In this document: positions 1-8,618 of the stretch, one piece after another | Layout: each line of letters begins with the position of its first letter | How positions within the stretch are numbered: the first letter of the stretch is position 1 | Source of the DNA: Cytophagales bacterium WSM2-2 | Lineage (GTDB): Bacteria; Bacteroidota; Bacteroidia; Cytophagales; Cyclobacteriaceae | Direction of reading: 5' to 3' | DNA length: 64,000 bases | Assembly (NCBI GenBank): GCA_015472025.1 | Contig: BNHL01000001.1 | Location: 868,001 to 932,000, forward strand | The notes under the pieces: model-generated | The model's input: only the letters and a program-made list of their open reading frames with translations | What the model was told of the DNA's origin: nothing | The model's database searches: none | Translations under genes and position numbers: made by a program

Positions 1-321
1 GGAGTATAATTTAGTATAACCCCCGCCATCCATGTGAGATTTTATCACTGTTGTAATAATGGAAGGATAGATACCCAGGAGGTTATTATTTCCATTACAA
101 CTTACACATTGAAGGGTATCTCGAGGGTCATCGTCAGCACTGTTAAAGTAGCTCAGGGTATCCATCGAAAGAGAATAGGTGTTGTACTGCGTGTAGTTTG
201 TGGTTGGATCCTGATTTACCGTACTAACCACAAGTTTTTTCACAAGGTCAGTCATGTTTGGTTTAGGTTGACAGCCCAACAGAATCAAACCACCCAAGAG
301 GAAAAAAAATAGCTTTCTCAT
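1..321 (-). CDS. Secreted lipoprotein, DUF4136-like (3' end cut by window edge)
   Basis: The frame is open from an ATG at 319-321 to the first base of the window, giving 107 codons with no stop, so the C-terminus is missing. The N-terminus is a lipoprotein signal peptide: Arg2-Lys3, a Phe/Leu-rich core and the lipobox LLGC with Cys17. The mature part has the short pattern NTYSLSMD and an isoleucine-rich stretch leading to a MDGGGY segment, which resembles Bacteroidota DUF4136 lipoproteins. That family has no established function. The product should be anchored in the outer or inner membrane facing the periplasm. The gene lies 25 bp downstream of the secreted protein ending at 347 on the same strand, so the two may be cotranscribed. 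The family call is tentative; the lipoprotein call is firm. Confidence 0.6.
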   Translation of the reverse strand, partial: MRKLFFFLLGGLILLGCQPKPNMTDLVKKLVVSTVNQDPTTNYTQYNTYSLSMDTLSYFNSADDDPRDTLQCVSCNGNNNLLGIYPSIITTVIKSHMDGGGYTKLYS

Positions 322-346
322 TATGTAAAGTTAAATGATCTTTTGT

Positions 347-1741
347 TTACCGTCTGCCGTGGCCACCGCCTCCAAATCGTGCTCCACCTCCCGTATGTCC
401 TCCAACGTTACCCCAGCTTTGCTGATGAAATTGCGTTGCATGAAAGCGCGAGTAAGATTGATGATTAATGTTGGGTTGATTAATAGAGTTTCGAAAAGCA
501 TTGCTGCGGATCAAATTTGAACTGCGGTTGCCCCCGTTCGACTGGTGATTGACGGTTACATTATTCCTGGTTCTGCGAGTAACCCGGGTATCAGTCCTCG
601 TAACATTTGTGGTATTAATCCTTGTGAAATGACGATTCACTGAGGTATTAAAACCGCGATAGATGTTGACATTATTCACGAAAGTGCGGTGTACATTGTA
701 ATAGTTGTTACAGTAGCTGTAGAAGCGAGGATATCTGCGATAGCCAAAGTTGAAGAACCATCCCGAGTATGCGCGCGAAGGTAATCCTGTCACCACTACA
801 CTTCCTCTGGTACCAAAATAAAACCCGGTGTAGTAATAGAGTGGACGCGGATACCACATCGGTGCTACGTACCAATAAGGATATCCAAACCAATACGGAT
901 AAGGATTGGGGCTGTAGTTCGTGCTATAATAATTATTTACAACAGGAGCTTGTGACTGTTGTACGGAGTCAGGAACATTCCCCGAATAACTGTCAGCGAA
1001 TTCCTGTGCTGACTGTTTCATTTCCTGCTGCATTTTCGGATCACTTTCCACTTGCTTTTTGTAATCGGCCAAATCCTTTTGGCTTTGCGTGTTGATCTGA
1101 GCACTCGCGGCATCCAATTTCGACTTTGTGCCCTGCGGATCGCTCTTGTACATTTCACCTAAACTCACCACCAGATCAATCCGGTCTGTGAGCAAGCTCA
1201 TCACTTCAGGCATACTTATGACTTTCTTGAAGTCGGCTTGTGCATCAGCAGGTAAATCCTCCGTAATTTTTTTAACAGCCTCTTGTGATGACTGATACGT
1301 TTTATCCATTGATGCTAAATCAGTCAGATGCATCGGGTAAAGAAAATTAACAGCGTCAACTACTTCTTGTGGATAATTGGCAAGCATCGGTTTCACTTGC
1401 TCAAGCGTTTTCGGCGGGCCATCCACTAATTGATGTACCAAATCCGGATAACGGCCAATCTCATAATACTTTGCCTGCTCTTCCCGCGAATAGTTTGCTA
1501 CCATGTCCTGAAACGACTGACTGGTGCGCGACTGAATACGTTCAATCTTTACAATCTTCTGTGAGTACTGTGACACGTTCAGAATAGCATCCCTCACATC
1601 GGGGGGGTATGGAGCGATGGAAGAAATAATATCTTCATCATCTTTCTTTAAGCTATCCTGGTACGATTGAGAAAAACAGAAAATAAACGAGCTAAGAAAC
1701 AAACCAGGAAGCGAGATCCTGGTTATTATTTGCGTTTTCAT
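347..1741 (-). CDS. Secreted aromatic- and glycine-rich protein, DUF3300-like
   Basis: A 464-residue protein with a signal peptide (about residues 1-25, ending CFSQ). Residues about 35-245 are mostly helical and charged, with PYPPDVRDAIL near the start. That pattern recalls the DUF3300 family, whose members also have a helical N-terminal part and a glycine/histidine-rich tail. Around residue 270-320 the sequence is packed with Tyr, Trp and Pro (NPYPYWFGYPYWY). The last 100 residues are Asn/Arg/His-rich and end in GGGARFGGGGHGRR. No catalytic motif is visible. The composition suggests an envelope or surface protein with a disordered tail, but the function is unknown. It lies upstream of the partial lipoprotein on the same strand. 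Confidence 0.65.
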   Translation of the reverse strand: MKTQIITRISLPGLFLSSFIFCFSQSYQDSLKKDDEDIISSIAPYPPDVRDAILNVSQYSQKIVKIERIQSRTSQSFQDMVANYSREEQAKYYEIGRYPDLVHQLVDGPPKTLEQVKPMLANYPQEVVDAVNFLYPMHLTDLASMDKTYQSSQEAVKKITEDLPADAQADFKKVISMPEVMSLLTDRIDLVVSLGEMYKSDPQGTKSKLDAASAQINTQSQKDLADYKKQVESDPKMQQEMKQSAQEFADSYSGNVPDSVQQSQAPVVNNYYSTNYSPNPYPYWFGYPYWYVAPMWYPRPLYYYTGFYFGTRGSVVVTGLPSRAYSGWFFNFGYRRYPRFYSYCNNYYNVHRTFVNNVNIYRGFNTSVNRHFTRINTTNVTRTDTRVTRRTRNNVTVNHQSNGGNRSSNLIRSNAFRNSINQPNINHQSYSRFHATQFHQQSWGNVGGHTGGGARFGGGGHGRR

Positions 1742-1831
1742 AGTGATTTAATGCGTTTTCTTGCATTACTCCTTAGACACTACAACGCTTGCAAAAGTTT
1801 AATTGTTGTTTCGGCTCATTCCGTTTGTCGG

Positions 1832-3022
1832 CTAGAGCGTGTGTCTGACGCTTGCCGCAGCTCTGTTTGCTTTTGCGCGCGCTTCTTCAATAGAGGCTGC
1901 TTTCGCCAATGCTACTCCCATCCTTCGTTCTCCATTAACTTCAGGTTTACCGAACAACCGAATTTGCGTGTCGGGCTCTGTCAATGCATTTTCAAGTCCG
2001 TTGAAAATAATGTTTTGTGATTTTCCTTTTACCAAAATCACACTTGAAGCGGATGCACCGAATTGGCGAATGACAGGAATTGGCAGACCCAAAATAGCTC
2101 GTACATGCAACGCAAACTCCGACAGGTCTTGCGAGATCATCGTCACCATTCCGGTGTCATGTGGTCGTGGTGAGAGTTCGCTGAAATAAACGACATCGCC
2201 TTTCACAAAAAATTCTACTCCAAAAATTCCTGTACCTCCTAATTCGGTTACCACTTTTTTGGCGATATCCTGTGAGGCTTTTAACGCTTTGTCCGTCATC
2301 GGATGTGGTTGCCACGACTCCTGGTAGTCGCCATGCTCCTGCCGATGTCCAATCGGTTCGCAAAAAGAAACCCCGTCTTTGTGTTTGATCGTGAGCAGGG
2401 TGATCTCAAAATCAAAATCGATGAACCCTTCCACAATCACACGGCCTCCACCGCTTCGTGAACCTTCTTGTGAATAAGTCCACGCGTGGTCGATGTCTCC
2501 GGGCGACTTCACTACACTTTGTCCTTTGCCGGATGAACTCATGATTGGTTTCACCACGCAAGGAATTCCAATTTGTTTAACTGCTTCTGTGAATTCTTCT
2601 TTTGTGCCTGCAAATTTGTAAGGCGAAGTTTTCAACTGTAGTTTTTCCGCGGCTAATGTCCGGATGCCTTCACGATTCATGGTAAGTCGAGTGGCGTTGG
2701 CTGTGGGAATAATCCGAAATCCTTCTTTCTCCAATTCTACCAAAGTGTCTGTTGCTATGGCTTCCACTTCAGGGACAATAAAATTCGGACGTTCTTTATA
2801 GATTACTTCGCGTAAAGCATTTCCATCGAGCATGGAAATTGTATAACTGCGATGAGCCACCTGCATAGCGGGAGCATGAGCGTAACGATCAACTGCTATT
2901 ACTTCAACTCCGTAACGTTGAAACTCAATCACCACCTCTTTACCTAATTCTCCTGAACCCAGGAGCATGACTTTTACGGCTGACGAAGTGAGTGGCGTTC
3001 CGATTTGAATGGGGCTTGACAT
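1832..3022 (-). CDS. purT: Formate-dependent phosphoribosylglycinamide formyltransferase (GAR transformylase 2)
   Basis: PurT makes formyl-GAR from GAR, formate and ATP in de novo purine synthesis, as an alternative to folate-dependent PurN. The 396-residue protein matches the usual length of about 390. It has the N-terminal nucleotide-binding loop [10 protein letters not shown], the ATP-grasp loop MSSSGKGQS, and the C-terminal signature [13 protein letters not shown], all typical of PurT. I chose the ATG at 3020-3022 (MSSPIQIG). An upstream in-frame ATG at 3076 would add 18 residues that look unlike the family. It is not in a pur cluster here; a short putative membrane ORF ends 55 bp upstream. 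Function is well supported by motif order and length. Confidence 0.95.
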   Translation of the reverse strand: MSSPIQIGTPLTSSAVKVMLLGSGELGKEVVIEFQRYGVEVIAVDRYAHAPAMQVAHRSYTISMLDGNALREVIYKERPNFIVPEVEAIATDTLVELEKEGFRIIPTANATRLTMNREGIRTLAAEKLQLKTSPYKFAGTKEEFTEAVKQIGIPCVVKPIMSSSGKGQSVVKSPGDIDHAWTYSQEGSRSGGGRVIVEGFIDFDFEITLLTIKHKDGVSFCEPIGHRQEHGDYQESWQPHPMTDKALKASQDIAKKVVTELGGTGIFGVEFFVKGDVVYFSELSPRPHDTGMVTMISQDLSEFALHVRAILGLPIPVIRQFGASASSVILVKGKSQNIIFNGLENALTEPDTQIRLFGKPEVNGERRMGVALAKAASIEEARAKANRAAASVRHTL

Positions 3023-3077
3023 AAGTAAGTGGTTTACGCAGTAAGTATAGGCACTTCGCGAAAAAAAACAAACCACC

Positions 3078-3281
3078 TCATCCAGCCTTGCGCAAAGTCA
3101 AAGGACTCAAAACTGTGAGCATGGAATCCTGCTCCGGTTGAACTGGTTCCACGGAAGTCTTAGGTGCTTTCTGCACAAATACTACTATCCTGGTATGAAA
3201 GAAAATCAGAAAACTACCCATTAGCTTTAATGCCAGTCCCATTAACATCATGATAAAAAAATAACCCATTACAAAAGACAT
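3078..3281 (-). CDS. Possible small membrane protein
   Basis: A 67-codon frame directly upstream of purT on the same strand. The first 37 residues are strongly hydrophobic ([21 protein letters not shown]), fitting one transmembrane helix, followed by a polar tail. I see no known domain. The ATG has only weak purine-rich sequence upstream. It may be a real small inner-membrane protein cotranscribed with purT, or a chance frame in purT's leader. Confidence is low because size and hydrophobicity are the only evidence. Confidence 0.35.
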   Translation of the reverse strand: MSFVMGYFFIMMLMGLALKLMGSFLIFFHTRIVVFVQKAPKTSVEPVQPEQDSMLTVLSPLTLRKAG

Positions 3282-3412
3282 TATTATGTGTCTTTTTACG
3301 GGCGTGTCTCTTCCCTGGCTGAATCAGAAGCATTCGAAAGCACGGAAGCGGTGATTATTTACAACGAAGCGGAAAGTTTGAAATGACGATCCAGCTTGAC
3401 ATCCATTAGCAA

Positions 3413-3724
3413 TCAGGAATTTTCTTTTACGTATTTCAATGATGCTTTCGCAAATTTCTCCCAACTCGATGAATAAGTGCCTGGAACCTGAACCCATTCC
3501 TTCATCGGGCGTTTCTTGCCGGATGGATCAAATAGTTTAGCTCCTTTCAGGCCGAGTGCTTCTTCATGTTCGTCCTCCGTGAGTTTGAACACCATTTCGT
3601 TTTGAAAGAAACAAATGAAAGCCTTCCCATTGATTTTAAAGCAGGGCTTACCAAACAACTGTCCCTGCTCAGCTCCTTTAATTTTTTCGCCTGTCGTAAT
3701 GAATTTTTTTTCTTCAGCAGTCAT
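3413..3724 (-). CDS. TfoX N-terminal-like domain protein
   Basis: A 103-residue cytoplasmic protein with no signal peptide. The pattern GKPCFKINGKAFICF followed by MVFKLTEDE and a C-terminal PMKEWVQVP segment matches the small alpha/beta fold shared by TfoX N-terminal and YjbR-like proteins. These are widespread single-domain proteins, and most lack the competence role of Haemophilus TfoX. A second TfoX-like gene lies at 4756-5106 on the opposite strand, with the GNAT fusion gene between them. No catalytic residues can be pointed to. The fold is reasonably clear; the function is unknown. Confidence 0.65.
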   Translation of the reverse strand: MTAEEKKFITTGEKIKGAEQGQLFGKPCFKINGKAFICFFQNEMVFKLTEDEHEEALGLKGAKLFDPSGKKRPMKEWVQVPGTYSSSWEKFAKASLKYVKENS

Positions 3725-3767
3725 CCTGCAAGCTATCGATTTTCAGAAAAAAACTGATGAGTACTGA

Positions 3768-4661
3768 CTAAACCTGATGATCTTCCCAAATCACAGAGCT
3801 AATCTTCCAAACCTGTTTGGATTTAACGAATTGAAACAATTTAGTCCCGTTTTGTTTGAATGGAACACCGTTTTGCTGACCGCTCTTTTGATATGCTGAA
3901 AACCGCTGCGCAAGACCCCCGGTAATTTTTGTCTCCTCATGTGTTTCCCGTTCCGTAAAGTTCGTTAACGATCCATCAGTAAGGATTTTTTTTCGTGGTT
4001 CGACAAAGGTTTGCAAATTGTATATTTCCTCCTGTGCTCCGGATTTTTTAATGATCATGACTTCCGGTAAGCATAACTCATTCAGGATTTGAAGATCAGG
4101 TTTCCTGGAATCAATATTGGAAAAGGCTGCGAAGAAAGACGTTACGAGAACATCGATCAGGCATTTGTCAATTGATATGGAATAGAGAAACAGTTGCTCA
4201 TTATCAGCTTCAATTTCACGATCAAACCGAAAGCCCAATTTCTTTAAGAGGGCAATTGAATCAATATTATCCTTAACCGTGGTGGCCAAAATATTTGGAT
4301 AAGGATAATCTTTAATTGAATGGCGAAGGAATGCAACAGCAGCCTCACGTGCATATCCTTGCCGGGTGTGGTTCGGTAGGAAAGCAAACCCGAGATCAAA
4401 AAATTCCAGGTAGTCTCTCTTAACAAATGAAATTATTCCCAGCGAGTTGCGCTGGTTTTTGGCTTTGACAACCCAATAATCCACATTTGGATTGTGTATC
4501 ACGCGTTCCACCAGGATTCGCGCATCTTCATTTGATTTCACATTGCGATCCCCAATAAACCTGATCCACCCGGGCGTATTCACCAGTTCAAAAATAAAAT
4601 CAACATCACTTAGTGAAACCTTGTTCAACAAAAGTCTCTCCGATGAAATTTCTGAATTCAT
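3768..4661 (-). CDS. GNAT acetyltransferase fused to an NTF2/SnoaL-like domain
   Basis: A 297-residue, two-part protein. Residues about 1-165 form a RimJ/RimL-type GNAT N-acetyltransferase (Acetyltransf_3): SSERLLLNKVSLSD at the start, the acetyl-CoA loop RQGYARE at 100-106, and the typical N..SI.LLKKLGF segment near 132-144. Residues about 170-297 look like an NTF2/SnoaL/DUF4440-type alpha+beta barrel, including an ending resembling the VWKISSVIWED strand pair of that fold. GNAT enzymes normally stop near 170 residues, so this is a fusion. The ATG at 4659-4661 was chosen because the upstream extension lacks family resemblance and overlaps the divergent gene. The acceptor substrate is unknown. 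Confidence 0.75.
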   Translation of the reverse strand: MNSEISSERLLLNKVSLSDVDFIFELVNTPGWIRFIGDRNVKSNEDARILVERVIHNPNVDYWVVKAKNQRNSLGIISFVKRDYLEFFDLGFAFLPNHTRQGYAREAAVAFLRHSIKDYPYPNILATTVKDNIDSIALLKKLGFRFDREIEADNEQLFLYSISIDKCLIDVLVTSFFAAFSNIDSRKPDLQILNELCLPEVMIIKKSGAQEEIYNLQTFVEPRKKILTDGSLTNFTERETHEETKITGGLAQRFSAYQKSGQQNGVPFKQNGTKLFQFVKSKQVWKISSVIWEDHQV

Positions 4662-4755
4662 ATACAGCCAAATGTAAGAGACGGTCTTCTGGAATTGCAT
4701 AAAACATGGGATGAGCGGTAATCCCACCGAATTGGAGAGTTTGTATCTTAGCTTT

Positions 4756-5106
4756 ATGGCGGTCAATGAGAAATTAGCGCAGCGTGTCCGCGATGCCCTT
4801 GCGGAAGTTCCCAAAGTGGCGGAGAAAAAAATGTTTCGCGGTGTTACTTTTATGGTCAACGGGAAAATGTGCGTCAGTGTGAGTGATGAAGAAATCATGT
4901 GTCGCATCGACCCGGAGGTCTTTGAGAGTGCATTAGAACGAAATGGCTGCCGGCCCATGATCCATGGAGGCAGAACGATGACCGGGTTTGTTTACGTTCA
5001 TGAATCGACCATCAGCCGAAAAAAAGATTTTGACTATTGGATCGAATTGTCGTTGGCATTCAACAAAAAGGCAAAGGCTTCGAAAAGAAAAAAAAGAAAT
5101 AACTAA
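4756..5106 (+). CDS. TfoX N-terminal domain protein
   Basis: A 116-residue protein of the TfoX N-terminal family: AEKKMFRGVTFMVNGKMCVSVSD is split across the typical KMFGG-like motif and the GKM strand, followed by CRIDPEVFE and a mid-protein GFVYVHES segment. The C-terminus is lysine-rich (KKAKASKRKKRNN), which may give affinity for nucleic acid. I chose the ATG at 4756; an in-frame ATG 45 bp upstream gives a non-conserved extension. Just upstream, TATCTTAG resembles a Bacteroidota -7 box, which would mean a very short leader. It is followed 15 bp later by the amidohydrolase gene, so the two may share a transcript. Confidence 0.75.
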   Translation: MAVNEKLAQRVRDALAEVPKVAEKKMFRGVTFMVNGKMCVSVSDEEIMCRIDPEVFESALERNGCRPMIHGGRTMTGFVYVHESTISRKKDFDYWIELSLAFNKKAKASKRKKRNN

Positions 5107-5121
5107 AAAAATAAAAAGAAA

Positions 5122-6558
5122 ATGAAAAACCGAATTGTGTTCCGTCTTATTATCTTGATTATTCTCTTCCTACCGGGCTTCAAAATTTCCGCACAAACAT
5201 TTACCGACAACTCAAAGCGTTTCGTCAGCTATCAGCAGGAATCTTTTGCTGTTACAAATGCGATTTTAATTGATGGAAAAGGGGCCGCACCCCAATCTGC
5301 AATGACCATCATTGTAAAAAATGGAAAGATCACTGACGTTGGACCCTCGGATAAAACAACAGTTCCTTCAGGGATGCAGATCATTGACGCTAAAGGAAAA
5401 TCAGTAATCCCCGGCTTTGTAATGCTTCATGAGCATATTTTCTACACCAAGCTTTTTGAAAATGAATTCAACGTAGTCAATATGACCAATACGTTTCCTC
5501 GAATGTACCTGGCAGGGGGAGTTACCACCATGCGCACGGCAGGAAGTGTTTCGCCACATACGGACCTGAATATTAACCGGATGATTAAGGACGGAAAAAT
5601 GGTGGGTCCAAAAATGGATGTCACTGGACCGTTCATCGAACGAGTTTCAACTACGAGTATTCCACAACTACCCATCCTTGCCAATGACCAGCAACCGGGA
5701 GCCACCATCGACTATTGGGCTGATCAGGGGAGCACCTCTTTCAAAGTTTATATGCACATCACCAAAAGTGACTTGAAGCAGGTCGTGGATCGGGCACATG
5801 CGCACACCATGAAAGTAACGGGGCATCTTTGTTCAGTAACTTACAATGAGGCCAGTGAAATCGGTATCGATAACCTGGAGCATGGCTTCATGGCCAGTAG
5901 CGATTTCGTTTCTGGCAAACAAAGCGACATCTGCGATGCTTTCAAGCAACGTTCCAGTTTGATGGCCCTTAATAAAGACGATGAACGGATGACCACGCTC
6001 ATGAAGACACTGATTCAACGTGGAGTGAGCATTACAACAACGCCTGCTGTGTTTGCACCTTCTACAGATTATGAAATGGTATTGGGTGGTGGCGAAGCGG
6101 CTCTCCATCCTGACTTATTAAAAGATCTGAAAGCCCGCTACGACAGAAGCGTGGGAAGGGATTCTTCACAGAAGAAGCTTTTCGAAAAGGAACTATACTG
6201 GATCAAGAAATTTTATGACATGGGCGGAAAGCTTGTGGTCGGAACTGATCCGACCGGATCGGGCCGGACAATCGCTGGGTACTCTAACCTGTGGTCACTT
6301 GAAATTCTGGTGAAAGCAGGATTCAGTTTGCCACAAGCTGTCATGCTGTGTACCCTTAAAGGAGCCGAATACCTCAAGCGCGACAAAGAAGTAGGGAGCA
6401 TCGAAAAAGGAAAAGCTGCAGATTTTATTTTGATCGATGGCGATCTGACAGCAAACGTTAATAATATCCGAAAAATACAATGGGTATTTAAGGATGGAAT
6501 CGGTTACGACTCCAAAACGATTTTCGAATCCGTCAAAGGGAAAGTCGGGTTATACTGA
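5122..6558 (+). CDS. Secreted metal-dependent amidohydrolase (imidazolonepropionase-like)
   Basis: A 478-residue amidohydrolase-superfamily protein with a signal peptide (about 1-25, ending ISAQ), so it is exported. The TIM-barrel metal motif HxH is present as H103-E-H105 after VIPGFVML. Later metal and catalytic positions are seen in VTGHLCS, NLEHGFM and the Asp of VVGTDPTG. The C-terminal composite beta domain includes GSIEKGKAADFILIDG. Substrates of secreted members are often cyclic amides or dipeptides and cannot be told from sequence. It resembles the partial gene at 62808 in overall architecture. A terminator follows at 6605. Confidence 0.85.
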   Translation: MKNRIVFRLIILIILFLPGFKISAQTFTDNSKRFVSYQQESFAVTNAILIDGKGAAPQSAMTIIVKNGKITDVGPSDKTTVPSGMQIIDAKGKSVIPGFVMLHEHIFYTKLFENEFNVVNMTNTFPRMYLAGGVTTMRTAGSVSPHTDLNINRMIKDGKMVGPKMDVTGPFIERVSTTSIPQLPILANDQQPGATIDYWADQGSTSFKVYMHITKSDLKQVVDRAHAHTMKVTGHLCSVTYNEASEIGIDNLEHGFMASSDFVSGKQSDICDAFKQRSSLMALNKDDERMTTLMKTLIQRGVSITTTPAVFAPSTDYEMVLGGGEAALHPDLLKDLKARYDRSVGRDSSQKKLFEKELYWIKKFYDMGGKLVVGTDPTGSGRTIAGYSNLWSLEILVKAGFSLPQAVMLCTLKGAEYLKRDKEVGSIEKGKAADFILIDGDLTANVNNIRKIQWVFKDGIGYDSKTIFESVKGKVGLY

Positions 6559-6604
6559 TCAAAGCCTCGGAATCTATTTCCGTAATTTTATTTAATTGTC
6601 AGAT

Positions 6605-6632
6605 AGGTCGCTTCCACCAGGGGCGACCTTTT
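6605..6632 (+). terminator. Rho-independent terminator after the amidohydrolase
   Basis: AGGTCGC (6605-6611) pairs with GCGACCT (6623-6629) around an 11-nt loop and is followed by TTTT. It lies 47 bp after the stop codon of the amidohydrolase gene. Confidence 0.6.
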
Positions 6633-6755
6633 GCTTTGGTAATGTTGAAGCATAAAGGAATTTCAACCTATCGTCCGTTTGGTTAGCCTGTCGAATTTAG
6701 AATTTACCGACCATGCATGAATAATCAAGACCGCAAACTTTTTTAACTTCGTAGC

Positions 6756-7724
6756 ATGAATCGCATTGACAGGCTCACAGCTATTCTCATTCACTTGCAA
6801 ACCAAACGCGTGGTGAAGGCGGAAGAAATTGCCTCGCGATTTAGCATGAGCCTGCGAACCGTTTATCGCGATGTGAAAGCATTGATGGAAGCAGGTGTTC
6901 CCATTGGTTCAGAAGCAGGTAAAGGTTATTTTATTGTAGATGGCTATCACCTGCCGCCTGTCATGTTCACCCAGGACGAAGCTAACTCAATGCTTCTGGC
7001 TGGCAAGCTTGTCGATAAAATGGCTGACAAGTCTGTGCGCATCGCATTTGATTCTGCTCTTCATAAAATTAAGGCAGTCCTGAGCGATCCTGAGAAAGAC
7101 CATTTGGAAAGCCTTGACTCCAACATCCAGGTATTCTTACGCTCCCGTTATGAGCATCGGGAGAAAAGTGATTTCCCTGATGATTTCCTCACGGAAATTC
7201 AGCGCGGCATTGCCCAGCACCATGTGCTCTGTATCGACTATGTGAATATCGAGGATCAGCTTACCCAGCGCCAGATTGAGCCCATCGGGATTTTCTACTA
7301 CAGCATGGCCTGGCATTTAATTGCCTGGTGTCGGCTCAGGAATGGTTACCGCAATTTCAGAGCTGACCGCATTAAATTGCTACGAAATACAGGTGAAGCA
7401 TTTGAAAAACGTAGCGAAATTTCTCTTCAGGAATACTTCCGGACAATGTATCAGTCCGATCAAAATCTCATCCGGGTGGTTGTCACATTTGAAAAATCAG
7501 CTCTGCGCGGCAGGCCTCTATACGGAAGCATGTCGCAGGAAGATCTGGGTACAAAAATCCGCTCTGAATTCATGATGGACAGCATCGATTATATGGCTCA
7601 CTGGCTGTTGATGTTCGGCCCTAAAGTGGAAGTGGAGCAACCAGAAGAGCTAAAAATTAAAATGGCTGAAATCACCGAAGCCTTGTACAAGCATCACGCA
7701 TTGGCAGCCAGCCCTGTTGCCTAG
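6756..7724 (+). CDS. YafY-family transcriptional regulator (HTH_11 + WYL)
   Basis: A 322-residue regulator. Residues about 1-60 are an HTH_11 winged helix (RLTAILIHLQTKRVVKAEEI, then SMSLRTVYRDVKALMEAGVP). The middle and C-terminal part fits the WYL/YafY sensor region (ILCIDYV-like strand, IEPIGIFYYSMAWHLIAWCR, then FRADRIKLL). WYL domains bind small ligands or nucleic acid and tune the regulator. It lies upstream of GyrI-like, reductase and AHSA1 genes on the same strand, a grouping common for YafY regulators in Bacteroidota, and probably controls them or itself. Possible operator repeats lie in the following gap. Confidence 0.9.
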   Translation: MNRIDRLTAILIHLQTKRVVKAEEIASRFSMSLRTVYRDVKALMEAGVPIGSEAGKGYFIVDGYHLPPVMFTQDEANSMLLAGKLVDKMADKSVRIAFDSALHKIKAVLSDPEKDHLESLDSNIQVFLRSRYEHREKSDFPDDFLTEIQRGIAQHHVLCIDYVNIEDQLTQRQIEPIGIFYYSMAWHLIAWCRLRNGYRNFRADRIKLLRNTGEAFEKRSEISLQEYFRTMYQSDQNLIRVVVTFEKSALRGRPLYGSMSQEDLGTKIRSEFMMDSIDYMAHWLLMFGPKVEVEQPEELKIKMAEITEALYKHHALAASPVA

Positions 7725-7743
7725 TCCCATCTTTTGAGTGACT

Positions 7744-7822
7744 GCTGACATACTGTTGTCAGTGGTTCCTGAAAAAAAGTAAAAATATATTTTTCCTGTT
7801 GCCATAGGGCTGACATAGGTCA
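7744..7822 (+). promoter_or_regulatory. Candidate operator: two TGAC...GTCA sites between the regulator and GyrI-like genes
   Basis: GCTGACATA occurs twice in this 133-bp gap, at 7744-7752 and 7809-7817. Each copy continues into an inverted GTCA: TGAC-N8-GTCA at 7747-7762 and TGAC-N4-GTCA at 7811-7822. Repeated dyads between a regulator and the next operon fit a binding site for the YafY-type protein. The arms are only 4 bp, so this may be chance. Confidence 0.3.
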
Positions 7823-7857
7823 ATCGTTGATTAGCATAAAATTTAAACGACCTGACC

Positions 7858-8322
7858 ATGAACACAGCACCAGAAGTAAAAGAAGTAAAGCCAGTTAGTT
7901 TCCTGTTTTACAGAACCGAGACCACAGTAAATGAATTAATCAACCTTATCCCGGTCAGTCAGGAAATCATCCGTGAAGCCGTTGAACGCAAACTGCCGAT
8001 CACGGGTGCTGTACACTGGCACTACTTCGGCTTTGATGGTGACCTGACCAAGAAATTTACAGTAGAAGTTGCCGTGCCGGTAGGCAAGGTTCTGAGTGAC
8101 TACGATGGAAAGTTTCATTTCAAAAGGACTAATCCCTTCAGATGCGTTCAGCTTACACACGAAGGGCCATGGCTGGAGTTGCCTAACAGTTATGGTTCCA
8201 TTATGAAATTTATTGCCGACAACAAGCTTACTCCGTCATCCGCTATTCGTGAAGTCTATGTTAACTCAGATTTTGAAAACCCTGAAGCGAATGTTACCGA
8301 AATACAATTTGGAATACAGTAA
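7858..8322 (+). CDS. GyrI-like small-molecule-binding protein
   Basis: A 154-residue soluble protein matching the GyrI-like / AraC effector-binding (SOUL-related) fold. Features are the opening FLFYRTETTVNELINLIP, the central VEVAVPVGK strand, the CVQLTHEGPW segment and the C-terminal REVYVNSD strand that lines the ligand pocket in this family. It has no DNA-binding domain, so it is a stand-alone binding domain. Such proteins often sit beside YafY-type regulators, as here, and may sequester or hydrolyse toxic small molecules. The ligand is not predictable. Confidence 0.8.
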   Translation: MNTAPEVKEVKPVSFLFYRTETTVNELINLIPVSQEIIREAVERKLPITGAVHWHYFGFDGDLTKKFTVEVAVPVGKVLSDYDGKFHFKRTNPFRCVQLTHEGPWLELPNSYGSIMKFIADNKLTPSSAIREVYVNSDFENPEANVTEIQFGIQ

Positions 8323-8422
8323 AAGTCATCGGTTTGATTGGGTATTCCTTCTTACAGGAATCCTCGTTGCCGGGCTCGCCCTTTACTTAATAATTATACA
8401 ATATGGAAGTATTGGTATTTAA
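8291..8422 (+). CDS. Possible 43-residue single-span membrane protein overlapping its neighbours
   Basis: A short frame beginning at ATG 8291 overlaps the last 32 bp of the GyrI-like gene and the first 20 bp of the gene at 8403. Its second half, encoded in the gap, is a clear hydrophobic helix (WVFLLTGILVAGLALYLIII). This fills most of a gap that otherwise has no function, in a tightly packed operon. There is no family resemblance or clear ribosome binding site, so it is a candidate only. Confidence 0.25.
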   Translation: MLPKYNLEYSKSHRFDWVFLLTGILVAGLALYLIIIQYGSIGI

Positions 8423-8618
8423 AACGTCTGTAGAAGATCCGATAAGTGTTCGTGCACTGAAGCCCGAACTTGACCGGTTGGTTGGCAAAGGTCAGTGGAA
8501 TTTCGACCTCTCTGATTGTGACCGGATTCTCCGCATCGCTTCCGGAAGCGTGAGGCCGGAGTCAGCCATCAAGCTGCTCGACTACTTTGGATTTGCCTGC
8601 GCTGAACTTGAAGACTGA
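8403..8618 (+). CDS. Conserved-looking 71-residue protein, ferredoxin-like fold suspected
   Basis: A 71-residue cytoplasmic protein beginning MEVLVFKTSV, with the segment LKPELDRLVGKGQWNFDLSDCDRILRI and an acidic end (ELED). The strand-helix-strand spacing suggests a small ferredoxin-like fold such as in HMA domains, but the CxxC metal motif is absent. Its stop codon shares one base with the ATG of the following RibD-C reductase gene (TGATG), so the two are probably translated together. I do not recognise a function; the coupling suggests it accompanies that reductase. Confidence 0.6.
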   Translation: MEVLVFKTSVEDPISVRALKPELDRLVGKGQWNFDLSDCDRILRIASGSVRPESAIKLLDYFGFACAELED

